This document shows, one piece after another, positions 7,842-15,923 of a DNA stretch of 64,000 bases. How positions within the stretch are numbered: position 1 is the first letter of the stretch; each line of letters opens with the position of its first letter. The notes beneath the pieces were generated by a model, which was not told the origin of the DNA, did not search any database, and saw only the letters and a program-made list of their open reading frames with translations. Origin of the DNA: Flavobacterium celericrescens (GTDB lineage: Bacteria; Bacteroidota; Bacteroidia; Flavobacteriales; Flavobacteriaceae); NCBI RefSeq assembly GCF_011392075.1, contig NZ_JAAJBV010000001.1, forward strand, positions 496,001 to 560,000, given 5' to 3'. The translations under genes and the position numbers were made by a program.

Positions 7842-10800
7842 ATGAGTACAAAATTTACTGAATACAAAGGACTTGACTTGCCAACAGTAGCGTCAGAAGT
7901 TCTTGATTTTTGGAAGAAAAATAACGTCTTTGAGCAATCGGTTACTTCTCGCGAAGGAGCTACACCTTACGTGTTTTTTGAAGGGCCACCATCTGCAAAT
8001 GGTTTGCCTGGAATTCACCACGTGATGGCGCGTGCGATTAAGGATATTTTTTGTCGTTATAAAACTCAAAAAGGCTACCAAGTTAAGCGTAAAGCGGGTT
8101 GGGATACGCACGGTTTACCTGTAGAATTAGGTACCGAAAAAGAATTAGGCATCACCAAAGAAGATATCGGAAAAACCATTTCGGTTACTGAATACAACGA
8201 AGCGTGTAAAAGAACGGTTATGCGTTACACCGACGTATGGAATGACCTTACGGAAAAAATGGGATATTGGGTAGATATGGAAGATCCTTATGTGACATAC
8301 AAATCCAAATACATGGAAACCGTTTGGTGGTTGCTAAAACAAATTTATAACAAAGATTTACTATACAAAGGTTACACAATCCAACCGTATTCTCCAAAAG
8401 CGGGAACAGGTTTATCTTCACACGAAGTGAATCAACCAGGTTCATACCGTGATGTTACGGATACCACGATTGTAGCGCAATTCAAAGCAAAAGACGAAAC
8501 GTTACCAAGTTTTTTACAAGGTTTTGGAACGGTTCATTTCTTAGCTTGGACGACAACTCCTTGGACGTTGCCAAGTAACACAGCGTTAACCGTTGGACCA
8601 AAAATTGATTATGTTTTAGTAAAAACATTCAATCAATATACTTTTGAAGCGGTAAACGTAGTTTTAGCTAAGAATTTAGTTGGAAAACAATTCGGAGGAA
8701 AGTATTTTGCTACAGAATCAGATGCTGATTTTACAAATTACAAATCAGAAGATAAAAAGATTCCCTACCAAATTTTAGCCGAAGCAAAAGGTGCTGATTT
8801 AGTAGGAATTCGTTACGAACAATTATTACCATTAGCATTACCATATCAAAATCCTGAAAATGCGTTTAGAGTAATTTCAGGAGATTTCGTAACAACGGAA
8901 GATGGAACTGGAATTGTGCACACAGCACCAACATTCGGAGCTGATGATGCTAAAGTTGCTAAAGAAGCTACTCCAGAAGTACCGCCAATGTTAGTCTTAG
9001 ACGAAAATGGGAATCCTGTGCCATTGGTAGACTTACAAGGAAGATTCATCCAAGGTTTAGGTGATTATTCTGGGAAATACGTTAAAAACGAATATTACAA
9101 CGACGGAGAAGCGCCAGAGCGTTCAGCTGACGTAGAAATCGCTATCCAATTAAAAGAAGAAAATAAAGCCTTTAAGGTTGAAAAATACGTCCACAGTTAC
9201 CCACATTGTTGGAGAACCGACAAACCAATTTTATATTATCCACTAGATTCTTGGTTCATCAAAGTAACCGAAATCAAAGATAGAATGTTCGACTTAAACG
9301 AAACCATCAACTGGAAACCAAAAGCTACAGGAGAAGGTCGTTTCGGAAATTGGTTAAAAAACGCTAACGATTGGAATTTATCACGTTCTAGATATTGGGG
9401 AATTCCATTACCAATTTGGAGAAGTGAAGACGGAACTGAAGAAATGTTAGTGGGTTCAGTTGAGGAATTATACAACGAAATCGAGAAGTCTATCGCAGCA
9501 GGTTTCCAAAAAGAAAATCCGTACAAAGGATTTAAAATTGGCGACATGAGTGAAGCTAACTACGATTTAGTGGATTTACATAAAAACGTGGTTGACGGAA
9601 TTGTTTTAGTTTCTCCAACAGGAAAGCCAATGAAACGCGAAACGGATTTAATTGACGTTTGGTTTGATTCAGGCGCGATGCCTTATGCACAATGGCATTA
9701 TCCATTCGAAAACAAAGAATTAATAGACGAAAACAAAGCGTTTCCAGCTGATTTCATCGCAGAAGGTGTTGACCAAACTCGCGGTTGGTTTTATACATTA
9801 CATGCGATTGGAACTTTAGTTTTTGATAAAATCGCATACAAAAACGTAGTTTCAAACGGATTAGTTTTAGACAAAAACGGACAAAAAATGTCGAAACGTT
9901 TAGGAAATGCGGTGGACCCATTCACTACTTTGGCTGAATATGGTCCAGATGCTACGCGTTGGTACATGATTTCGAATGCAAATCCTTGGGATAACTTAAA
10001 ATTTGATATCGAAGGTGTGGCTGAGGTTCGTAGAAAATTCTTTGGAACATTATACAACACGTATTCGTTTTTCTCGTTATATGCTAATATTGATGGATTT
10101 ACTTATAGTGAAGCCGAAGTTCCATTAGAAGAAAGACCAGAAATTGACCGTTGGATTTTATCGGAATTACATACTTTAATTCAAGTTGTAGATGAAGCAT
10201 ATGCGGATTACGAACCAACAAAAGCGGCTCGTGCTATATCTGATTTCGTTCAAGAAAACTTGAGTAACTGGTACGTTCGTTTGTGTAGAAGAAGATTCTG
10301 GAAAGGTGATTATGCACAAGATAAAATCGCGGCTTATCAAACATTATACACATGTTTGTTGACTGTTTCTAAATTAGGAGCGCCAATTGCACCATTTTTT
10401 ATGGATAAACTTTACAGAGATTTAACGTTAGCAACATCGTCAGAAAATTATGACAGTGTACATTTGGCGCAGTTTCCAGTTTTGGTTGAAAACTTTGTTG
10501 ATAAGTCGTTAGAGAGTAAAATGTTGAAAGCGCAAACGGTTTCTTCATTAGTTTTATCACTTCGTAAAAAAGAAATGATAAAAGTGCGTCAACCGTTGCA
10601 AAAGGTTATGATTCCTGTACTTGACGCTAATCAACGTGCTGAAATCGAGGCGGTTTCTAACTTAATTAAGGCTGAAGTAAATGTGAAAGAAGTTGAATTA
10701 TTAGATGATGCTTCGGGTGTTTTAGTGAAGCAAATTAAGCCTAATTTTAAAACATTAGGACCGCGTTTTGGAAAAGATATGGGATTGATTTCCAAAGAGA

Positions 10801-11243
10801 TACAAAATTTTAAACAAGAAGAAATTGCAAAACTAGAGCGTGATGGTGAGTTGGTTATTGATATTTCAGGAAAAAGTATAACTTTATCACTAGATGATGT
10901 AGAGATTTCTTCACAAGATATCGAAGGTTGGTTGGTTGCAAATTCTAATGGAATTACAGTGGCTTTAGACATCACAATTTCAGATGAATTAAGAAAAGAA
11001 GGAGTGGCAAGAGAGTTAGTCAATCGTATTCAAAATATTAGAAAAGATTCAGGTTTTGAGGTTACTGATAAGATTGTTGTAAAAATGGAAAAAAACGCAC
11101 AATTAGAGGAAGCCGTTTTAGCAAATTCAGAGTATATTAAGTCAGAAACACTAACAGAATCATTAATTTTCGAAGAAAAAATCGAAAATGGTATAGAAAT
11201 TGAGTTTGATGATATAAAAACAAGTATATTAATTTCAAAATAG
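7842..11243 (+). CDS. ileS: Isoleucyl-tRNA synthetase, IleRS2-like, with swapped GIHH signature
   Basis: A 1133-residue class I synthetase that charges tRNA-Ile. The Rossmann signature sits in GPPSANGLPGIHH at residues 48-60, where the usual HIGH reads G57-I58-H59-H60. KMSKR is in DKNGQKMSKRLGNAVDP. The editing domain includes LAWTTTPWTLPSNTAL. The C-terminal part (after about residue 950) is long and of the eukaryote-like IleRS2 type rather than the zinc-finger end of E. coli IleS, so I class it as IleRS2. It is the only ileS in the window. An imperfect -7 box (TACTTTCG at 7809) precedes it, and the DksA-like gene follows 52 bases later. Confidence 0.96.
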   Translation: MSTKFTEYKGLDLPTVASEVLDFWKKNNVFEQSVTSREGATPYVFFEGPPSANGLPGIHHVMARAIKDIFCRYKTQKGYQVKRKAGWDTHGLPVELGTEKELGITKEDIGKTISVTEYNEACKRTVMRYTDVWNDLTEKMGYWVDMEDPYVTYKSKYMETVWWLLKQIYNKDLLYKGYTIQPYSPKAGTGLSSHEVNQPGSYRDVTDTTIVAQFKAKDETLPSFLQGFGTVHFLAWTTTPWTLPSNTALTVGPKIDYVLVKTFNQYTFEAVNVVLAKNLVGKQFGGKYFATESDADFTNYKSEDKKIPYQILAEAKGADLVGIRYEQLLPLALPYQNPENAFRVISGDFVTTEDGTGIVHTAPTFGADDAKVAKEATPEVPPMLVLDENGNPVPLVDLQGRFIQGLGDYSGKYVKNEYYNDGEAPERSADVEIAIQLKEENKAFKVEKYVHSYPHCWRTDKPILYYPLDSWFIKVTEIKDRMFDLNETINWKPKATGEGRFGNWLKNANDWNLSRSRYWGIPLPIWRSEDGTEEMLVGSVEELYNEIEKSIAAGFQKENPYKGFKIGDMSEANYDLVDLHKNVVDGIVLVSPTGKPMKRETDLIDVWFDSGAMPYAQWHYPFENKELIDENKAFPADFIAEGVDQTRGWFYTLHAIGTLVFDKIAYKNVVSNGLVLDKNGQKMSKRLGNAVDPFTTLAEYGPDATRWYMISNANPWDNLKFDIEGVAEVRRKFFGTLYNTYSFFSLYANIDGFTYSEAEVPLEERPEIDRWILSELHTLIQVVDEAYADYEPTKAARAISDFVQENLSNWYVRLCRRRFWKGDYAQDKIAAYQTLYTCLLTVSKLGAPIAPFFMDKLYRDLTLATSSENYDSVHLAQFPVLVENFVDKSLESKMLKAQTVSSLVLSLRKKEMIKVRQPLQKVMIPVLDANQRAEIEAVSNLIKAEVNVKEVELLDDASGVLVKQIKPNFKTLGPRFGKDMGLISKEIQNFKQEEIAKLERDGELVIDISGKSITLSLDDVEISSQDIEGWLVANSNGITVALDITISDELRKEGVARELVNRIQNIRKDSGFEVTDKIVVKMEKNAQLEEAVLANSEYIKSETLTESLIFEEKIENGIEIEFDDIKTSILISK

Positions 11244-11295
11244 GAAATCGAAAGATTTACTGAAAACACGTTTAACACTATAAAATATTGAAATT

Positions 11296-11676
11296 ATGGT
11301 AGAGGAGCAAGTTAGATATTCAGATGCTGATTTAGCAGAATTTAAAGCACTTATTCAAAACAAATTAGAAAAAGCAAAAGGCGATTTAGAGCTTATTAAA
11401 AGCGCATATATGAATGATTTAAATAACGGAACAGATGATACATCTCCAACGTTTAAAGCATTTGAAGAAGGAAGCGAAACAATGAGTAAAGAAGCCAATT
11501 CGCAGTTAGCTATTCGTCAAGAAAAATTTATCCGAGATTTAAAAAATGCCTTAATTCGTATCGAAAACAAAACGTATGGTATTTGTAAAGTTACTGGCAA
11601 ATTAATAGGGAAAGAAAGATTAAAAATTGTTCCTCATGCTACTATGAGTATAGAAGCTAAGAATTTACAACGTTAA
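11296..11676 (+). CDS. DksA/TraR-family regulator without a complete zinc finger
   Basis: A 126-residue protein with the coiled-coil and C-terminal layout of the DksA/TraR family, which binds the RNA polymerase secondary channel. The end reads ENKTYGICKVTGKLIGKERL then VPHATMSIEAK, exactly where family members carry a four-cysteine zinc finger; only one cysteine remains. This form is, as far as I recall, usual in Flavobacteria and often found between ileS and lspA. A stringent-response or rRNA-promoter role is inferred from family membership only. The order ileS-dksA-like-lspA and the terminator after this gene suggest it ends an ileS operon. Confidence 0.85.
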   Translation: MVEEQVRYSDADLAEFKALIQNKLEKAKGDLELIKSAYMNDLNNGTDDTSPTFKAFEEGSETMSKEANSQLAIRQEKFIRDLKNALIRIENKTYGICKVTGKLIGKERLKIVPHATMSIEAKNLQR

Positions 11677-11696
11677 TCTTTTTACAAAATTTGACT

Positions 11697-11720
11697 AACG
11701 CTCCCTTTGGAGCGTTTTTT
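11697..11720 (+). terminator. Intrinsic terminator after the DksA-like gene
   Basis: A perfect 8-base stem AACGCTCC / GGAGCGTT with a CTTT loop and a T run, 20 bases after the stop codon. Confidence 0.88.
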
Positions 11721-11736
11721 ATTTCATAAAAACCAC

Positions 11737-11744
11737 TATTTTTG
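11737..11744 (+). promoter_or_regulatory. -7 box of lspA
   Basis: TATTTTTG is an exact TAnnTTTG match, 16 bases before the lspA ATG at 11761 and just after the upstream terminator, so lspA appears to be transcribed separately. Confidence 0.5.
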
Positions 11745-11760
11745 CCAAAAATAATTGCAA

Positions 11761-12381
11761 ATGTCTTTAAAGAAAGCTTATTTATTAATCATTAGCATTT
11801 TGCTAATTGATCAAATTTCAAAAATATATATCAAAACACATTTTTTCATCAACGAAGAAGTAAAAGTTTTTGAGTGGTTTCGTATTCACTTTATAGAAAA
11901 CGAAGGCATGGCTTGGGGTGCAGAAATCCCAGGAGAATATGGAAAGCTTGTACTAACTCTTTTTAGAATTATTGCTGTTGGTGGAATTGCATGGTGGTTG
12001 TGTGATGCTGTAAAGAAAAATAGTTCTAATTTTTTGATTGTTGCCATTGCCTTAATTTTCACTGGCGCATTAGGAAATATTATAGATTCTGTGTTTTATG
12101 GCGTAATTTTTAACGATAGTTACCATCAAGTAGCAACAGCTTTTTCTAATGATCCTTACGGAACTTGGTTTCATGGAGAAGTAGTAGATATGTTTTATTT
12201 CCCTATTTGGGAAGGTAATTTGCCTTCGTGGCTACCGGGTGTTGGCGGAAAACATTTTACTTTTTTCAACGCTATTTTTAATGTAGCCGATGTAGCGATT
12301 TCAACAGGTGTTGGTATTTTAATTGTTTTTAATAAAAGAGCGTTTGCTCATGCGGATAAAGAGGAAGTTTCGGCAGAATAA
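11761..12381 (+). CDS. lspA: Lipoprotein signal peptidase II
   Basis: A 206-residue inner-membrane aspartyl protease that removes signal peptides from diacylated prolipoproteins. Four hydrophobic helices are visible. The two catalytic aspartates fall in ALGNIIDSVFYG and FNVADVAISTGVG. The loop between them (NDSYHQVATAFSNDPYGTWF) is longer than in E. coli, as is common in Bacteroidetes. I start it at the ATG at 11761; an in-frame TTG six bases earlier is possible but lies close to the -7 box. Likely substrates in the window include the M23 lipoprotein at 26077. Confidence 0.93.
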   Translation: MSLKKAYLLIISILLIDQISKIYIKTHFFINEEVKVFEWFRIHFIENEGMAWGAEIPGEYGKLVLTLFRIIAVGGIAWWLCDAVKKNSSNFLIVAIALIFTGALGNIIDSVFYGVIFNDSYHQVATAFSNDPYGTWFHGEVVDMFYFPIWEGNLPSWLPGVGGKHFTFFNAIFNVADVAISTGVGILIVFNKRAFAHADKEEVSAE

Positions 12382-12385
12382 AAAT

Positions 12386-12880
12386 CTATCTTTCTTTTAC
12401 CCATTCTTTTGTATCGAGATTTAATGTATCGATATCATATTCGATAAAGTATCGAAATGGCCCAAAATCATAAACTCTATTATTCGTTGGAATATGTTTA
12501 TTCGTTTTCCAATTCACATAATATTGAGAAATAATTTTGTCATTTTTTTGACTTTTATGTCTATAAATAGTCGAAATGTCAAAGAATTGAGTTTGTGGGT
12601 CAATTTTGTTGGAGTAAATATAGAAGTTGATTAGCACTCCGAGCAGAAAAGTAAAATTCAAAATAGCACAAATAATAGTCATCACTTTGTTTTTGATTGT
12701 TCTGATTTTTAAAAATAATAGAACAGAAAAAAGAACACAAAAAATATTAAAAAAAGTTCCAAAACCTCTATTTAGTTCAGGTTTACTAAATTCAAGTTTA
12801 GGTATTGCAAAATGAATTAGTACGACTATCAAAAAGAATACTACAAAACTTCTGAAAACCATTTTAAAATTGAATTTCAT
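12386..12880 (-). CDS. Hypothetical membrane protein
   Basis: A 164-residue protein I do not recognise. Three hydrophobic segments lie at about residues 9-26, 42-58 and 65-88, followed by a soluble C-terminal part rich in aromatic and charged residues (YYVNWKTNKHIPTNNRVYDF). The layout suggests an inner-membrane protein with a cytoplasmic or periplasmic tail. It lies 4 bases after the 5-formyl-THF cyclo-ligase gene on the same strand and is convergent with lspA, with only 4 bases between the two stop codons and no clear terminator. It has no strong link to folate metabolism. Confidence 0.6.
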   Translation of the reverse strand: MKFNFKMVFRSFVVFFLIVVLIHFAIPKLEFSKPELNRGFGTFFNIFCVLFSVLLFLKIRTIKNKVMTIICAILNFTFLLGVLINFYIYSNKIDPQTQFFDISTIYRHKSQKNDKIISQYYVNWKTNKHIPTNNRVYDFGPFRYFIEYDIDTLNLDTKEWVKER

Positions 12881-12884
12881 ACGT

Positions 12885-13454
12885 TTAATTTAAAAATTGT
12901 AAAATCCCCTCAGGCGTCACACAAAAATCCAACTTAACATCACTTTCAGAAACATCTTCAATTTTTTCTTCAGGAGGGAAGAAAGATAACCCAATTTTTA
13001 TCGTTTCGGGCTTGCATTTACTTAGAAAGTTATCGTAGAAACCTTTGCCGTAGCCAACGCGATTTCCTTGCTTATCGTAAGCTAAAAGCGGCACAAAAAC
13101 CACATCAATTTTCGCATCAGGCACTTCTAAACCATCAACCGGTTCAGGAACGTTGTAACTGTTCTTTTTGATTTTGGTATTATCCGTTAATAAAAAATGC
13201 GTCATTCCTAAAGTAGCAAATTTGCACTTTGAAATGACGATTTCTTTATCTTTTCCCGCTAAAATTTGAAGGATATATTCGGTATTGATTTCTTTTTGCT
13301 CTTCAATCGTTAAAAACAAATGGTAATACAATTTGTCCCAAATGTCCATACGCAACAATTGGTTCGCAATCGCCAAGCTTTTGTCTTCGATTTCCTCTTG
13401 AGAAATCAGTTTTCTTGCTTCTTTGCTCTTTTTTCTTGCTTCTTTCTTATCCAT
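12885..13454 (-). CDS. 5-formyltetrahydrofolate cyclo-ligase
   Basis: A 189-residue protein matching 5,10-methenyltetrahydrofolate synthetase, which converts 5-formyl-THF to methenyl-THF using ATP. The N-terminal KKEARKKSKEARKLISQEEI is the basic helix that contacts ATP phosphates. The glycine-rich GNRVGYGKGFYDNFL near the C-terminus is the family signature. Its ATG lies inside the last codons of the upstream decarboxylase gene (8-base overlap), so the two are translated as a coupled pair. It recycles a folate storage form and links loosely to the purine genes elsewhere in the window. Confidence 0.9.
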   Translation of the reverse strand: MDKKEARKKSKEARKLISQEEIEDKSLAIANQLLRMDIWDKLYYHLFLTIEEQKEINTEYILQILAGKDKEIVISKCKFATLGMTHFLLTDNTKIKKNSYNVPEPVDGLEVPDAKIDVVFVPLLAYDKQGNRVGYGKGFYDNFLSKCKPETIKIGLSFFPPEEKIEDVSESDVKLDFCVTPEGILQFLN

Positions 13455-14685
13455 TTACAGACGCTTTCAATTCGTCTATAAATTTAGTCAAATGTTCTAC
13501 TTCTACGTGATCCATTAACACAATTTTGTACCATTTGTTGTGTTCATTGTGTTGTTGTGGCACCAAATCATACTTTTCAGCAATTTTTTCTGGAATAGAT
13601 TCGGCATGAATCGTTACGATATTCATAAACGGTTCGCGGAAATATTTGATGTTTAAATTGTCTAATTCATTACATAGAAATTGGGTACGCATTTGTAAAA
13701 CACTCACTTTTTCAAACCAACCATAAGCGCCATATGTGAATAAAATCATCCAAACCGCCACCGCATTTGCACCAGAGCGACTTCCGCAAAGGGTTAAATC
13801 CATTCCTTCAACGTATTCCGCTTCTTTGGTTAATACGTTTTCGATTAAACCTTTTCGGCAAACAAAAACACCTGTTCCATAAGGAGCTTGCAACATTTTG
13901 TGGGCATCAATCGTAATCGAACTAATTTTTGGATTACTAAAGTTGATATTCGATTTTTGATTACTAAACGGATAGACAAATCCACCATAAGCACCATCAA
14001 TATGCAAACGATAAGTAACGCTGTGTTTCTCTAAAACAGAAATATAATCATTAGGATTATCAACCGAACCAAACATAGTTGTTCCCATATTCGAAACCGC
14101 AATGAAGTATTTTTTACCTTTATTTTTAGCTTCCGAAATGATGTTTTCCAAAGCAATTGTATCAATTTCACGATTTTCAAAAGCCACAGGAATTTTCAAC
14201 CAATCAATTTGCAATAAATTAGAAGCTTTTGGAATGGAATAATGTGTGTCTTCCGAAGCTAAAATGGCGATTTCGTCTAATTTCGCATCGAATTTATGAA
14301 TGAATTCATTTCTAAAAACCCAAATGGCTTGAATATTTGCTTCCGTTCCACCAGGAGCGATATAACCATCGAATTCATTTTCTTTGGCTTTAAAAATGTC
14401 AACGGCAATTACATTTAATACTTCGCGTTCAATTTCTTGTGTGCCAAAAAAAGCTTTTTCGGAAGTGCCAAAAGTGTGACATCCAATGTTATTTGGATTA
14501 GCAACGTAGGTTTGAAGCGTAGGCGCATCTTTTAAAAATGGCGCATCATCATAGAAAACGCGTCCGTCTAATTTTGATGCTGGATAGCCTAATGAAGCGT
14601 CTTTAGAAAAGTTAACATTTCCTTTTAGAGCCGATTGTATTTTCTGTTTTCGTTCTTCTTGCGTAAGTTTTTTCCAAAATTGCAT
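13447..14685 (-). CDS. Group II PLP-dependent decarboxylase
   Basis: A 412-residue enzyme when started at MQFWKKLTQEE. The PLP-binding lysine is in ITIDAHKMLQAPYGTG, preceded by the aspartate of LHIDGAYGGF and the glycine-rich TEANIQAIW site. This is the glutamate/aromatic-amino-acid/histidine decarboxylase fold. The substrate cannot be fixed by eye; aspartate, glutamate or an aromatic amino acid are all possible. The start at 14685 is preferred because the in-frame ATG 13 codons upstream adds a non-conserved tail. It overlaps the folate cyclo-ligase gene by 8 bases and lies 63 bases after the aspartoacylase-like gene. Confidence 0.85.
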   Translation of the reverse strand: MQFWKKLTQEERKQKIQSALKGNVNFSKDASLGYPASKLDGRVFYDDAPFLKDAPTLQTYVANPNNIGCHTFGTSEKAFFGTQEIEREVLNVIAVDIFKAKENEFDGYIAPGGTEANIQAIWVFRNEFIHKFDAKLDEIAILASEDTHYSIPKASNLLQIDWLKIPVAFENREIDTIALENIISEAKNKGKKYFIAVSNMGTTMFGSVDNPNDYISVLEKHSVTYRLHIDGAYGGFVYPFSNQKSNINFSNPKISSITIDAHKMLQAPYGTGVFVCRKGLIENVLTKEAEYVEGMDLTLCGSRSGANAVAVWMILFTYGAYGWFEKVSVLQMRTQFLCNELDNLNIKYFREPFMNIVTIHAESIPEKIAEKYDLVPQQHNEHNKWYKIVLMDHVEVEHLTKFIDELKASVNG

Positions 14686-14748
14686 ACCTAAAAATTTTAG
14701 CGAAAATACGTAGAGCCAAATCAATAAAATATGACAATTGTTAGGTTT

Positions 14749-15714
14749 TTATGCTAAATGTGTAGAAATATGAAAAATAGCATCGCCTTGATAAATAATT
14801 GGCGCATCATTCACATTAATAATATAACCTTCATGAGGTGCTTTTACTTTATGTTCGATTTTTCCATAAGGGTCAGAAATAGTAGCCAATAAATCCCCTT
14901 TTTTAACAAAACTACCAATCGCGGTTAAACCATGAAACATCCCTGAATATTTAGCTCTTATCCAATTCGATTTTTCGATGTAAATGGTTTTATTTTCGCA
15001 ATTTGCTATTTTTTTCCTTGGATTTAGCATCTCTAAATGATGTAAAAAACGCTTGGTTCCTTCTACAGCTTCTTGTGTTACTGTATCGTTTAAATCCAAT
15101 GATTTTCCACCTTCAAAAAGTAACATTTTAACATCTAATTTATCGCAAGAATTTCGAAACGAACCCGAAATATTTTTCGAATACAACGTAAAAGGTGCAT
15201 TGAAAACATCAGAAAGTTCTTTAAGTTCTGGATTTTCAGGTACAATTCTAATTTGAGGAGCATTAAAACGACTGGCGCCACCTGCATGAAAGTCAATTGC
15301 ATAATCCACGTGCGGAATAATGTCTTTCAAAATATAATACGCAAAACGACTCGCCAACGAACCTGTTTTGCTTCCAGGAAAAACTCGATTCAAATCGCGA
15401 CCATCGGGAAATTCACGTGTTTGATTAACAAATCCAAAAATATTGATAATCGGAATACAAATAATGGTGCCGCGTTTTGGTTTGTTGATTTTTTGAATGA
15501 TTAACTGACGTACAATTTCGGTTCCGTTGATTTCATCGCCATGCAAACAAGCTGTGAATAAAACCGTTGGGCCATCTAGTTTTGAACGTTCCACAATAAT
15601 GGGAATTTTCAATTTGTTCATGGTGTGCAACTTGGCAATTTCCATGTTAATGGTTTTGCTTTCGCCCGCTAAAATGGTTTCTTTTAGTATTACAAGTGGT
15701 TTTGAGGCTGTCAT
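14749..15714 (-). CDS. Succinylglutamate desuccinylase/aspartoacylase-family zinc hydrolase
   Basis: A 321-residue M14-like metallohydrolase. The zinc ligands are the histidine and glutamate of CLHGDEINGTE and the histidine of AIDFHAGGASR; LLFEGGKSLD supplies the likely catalytic glutamate. The last 90 residues contain a small beta-rich domain (SFVKKGDLLATISDPYGKIE) like a biotinyl/lipoyl-type sandwich, as in AstE-like proteins often found near RimK-type ligases. No arginine-succinyltransferase genes are nearby, so true AstE function is unlikely; an N-acyl or peptide-like amide is a safer guess. It is the first gene of the minus-strand cluster with the PLP decarboxylase. Confidence 0.82.
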   Translation of the reverse strand: MTASKPLVILKETILAGESKTINMEIAKLHTMNKLKIPIIVERSKLDGPTVLFTACLHGDEINGTEIVRQLIIQKINKPKRGTIICIPIINIFGFVNQTREFPDGRDLNRVFPGSKTGSLASRFAYYILKDIIPHVDYAIDFHAGGASRFNAPQIRIVPENPELKELSDVFNAPFTLYSKNISGSFRNSCDKLDVKMLLFEGGKSLDLNDTVTQEAVEGTKRFLHHLEMLNPRKKIANCENKTIYIEKSNWIRAKYSGMFHGLTAIGSFVKKGDLLATISDPYGKIEHKVKAPHEGYIINVNDAPIIYQGDAIFHISTHLA

Positions 15715-15746
15715 TTGGTTGATTCTAAGGTGTTAAAAATACGAAA

Positions 15747-15776
15747 AGTTCAAGAACAAGTTCAAGAACAAGTTCA
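15747..15776. repeat. Short tandem repeat, 12-base unit, 2.5 copies
   Basis: AGTTCAAGAACA occurs twice in a row plus a half unit, in the gap between the aspartoacylase-like gene and uvrC. It is a possible slippage site; no function is evident. Confidence 0.8.
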
Positions 15777-15828
15777 AAAATCAATTTTTTATTGGAACAT
15801 GCATTTTAAAAGCAAATAGCACAATGTT

Positions 15829-15877
15829 TAAATCCGTTTCATCTGCGCTGCAAAGCATCCGTTTCATCAGCGTGCCA
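15829..15877. repeat. Dispersed intergenic repeat fragment
   Basis: The motif ATCCGTTTCATC followed by TGCG or AGCG appears twice within 40 bases, with GCTGCAAAGC between. It resembles, in wording and placement, the degenerate repeats at 58260 and 59150, but is too short to prove common origin. It sits just upstream of the uvrC promoter box. Confidence 0.5.
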
Positions 15878-15893
15878 ATTAAAACAAATCTAT

Positions 15894-15901
15894 TATCTTT
15901 G
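15894..15901 (+). promoter_or_regulatory. -7 box of uvrC
   Basis: TATCTTTG is an exact TAnnTTTG match 22 bases before the uvrC ATG. Confidence 0.55.
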
Positions 15902-15923
15902 TTCTTTACTCTTTTCTTAAAAA

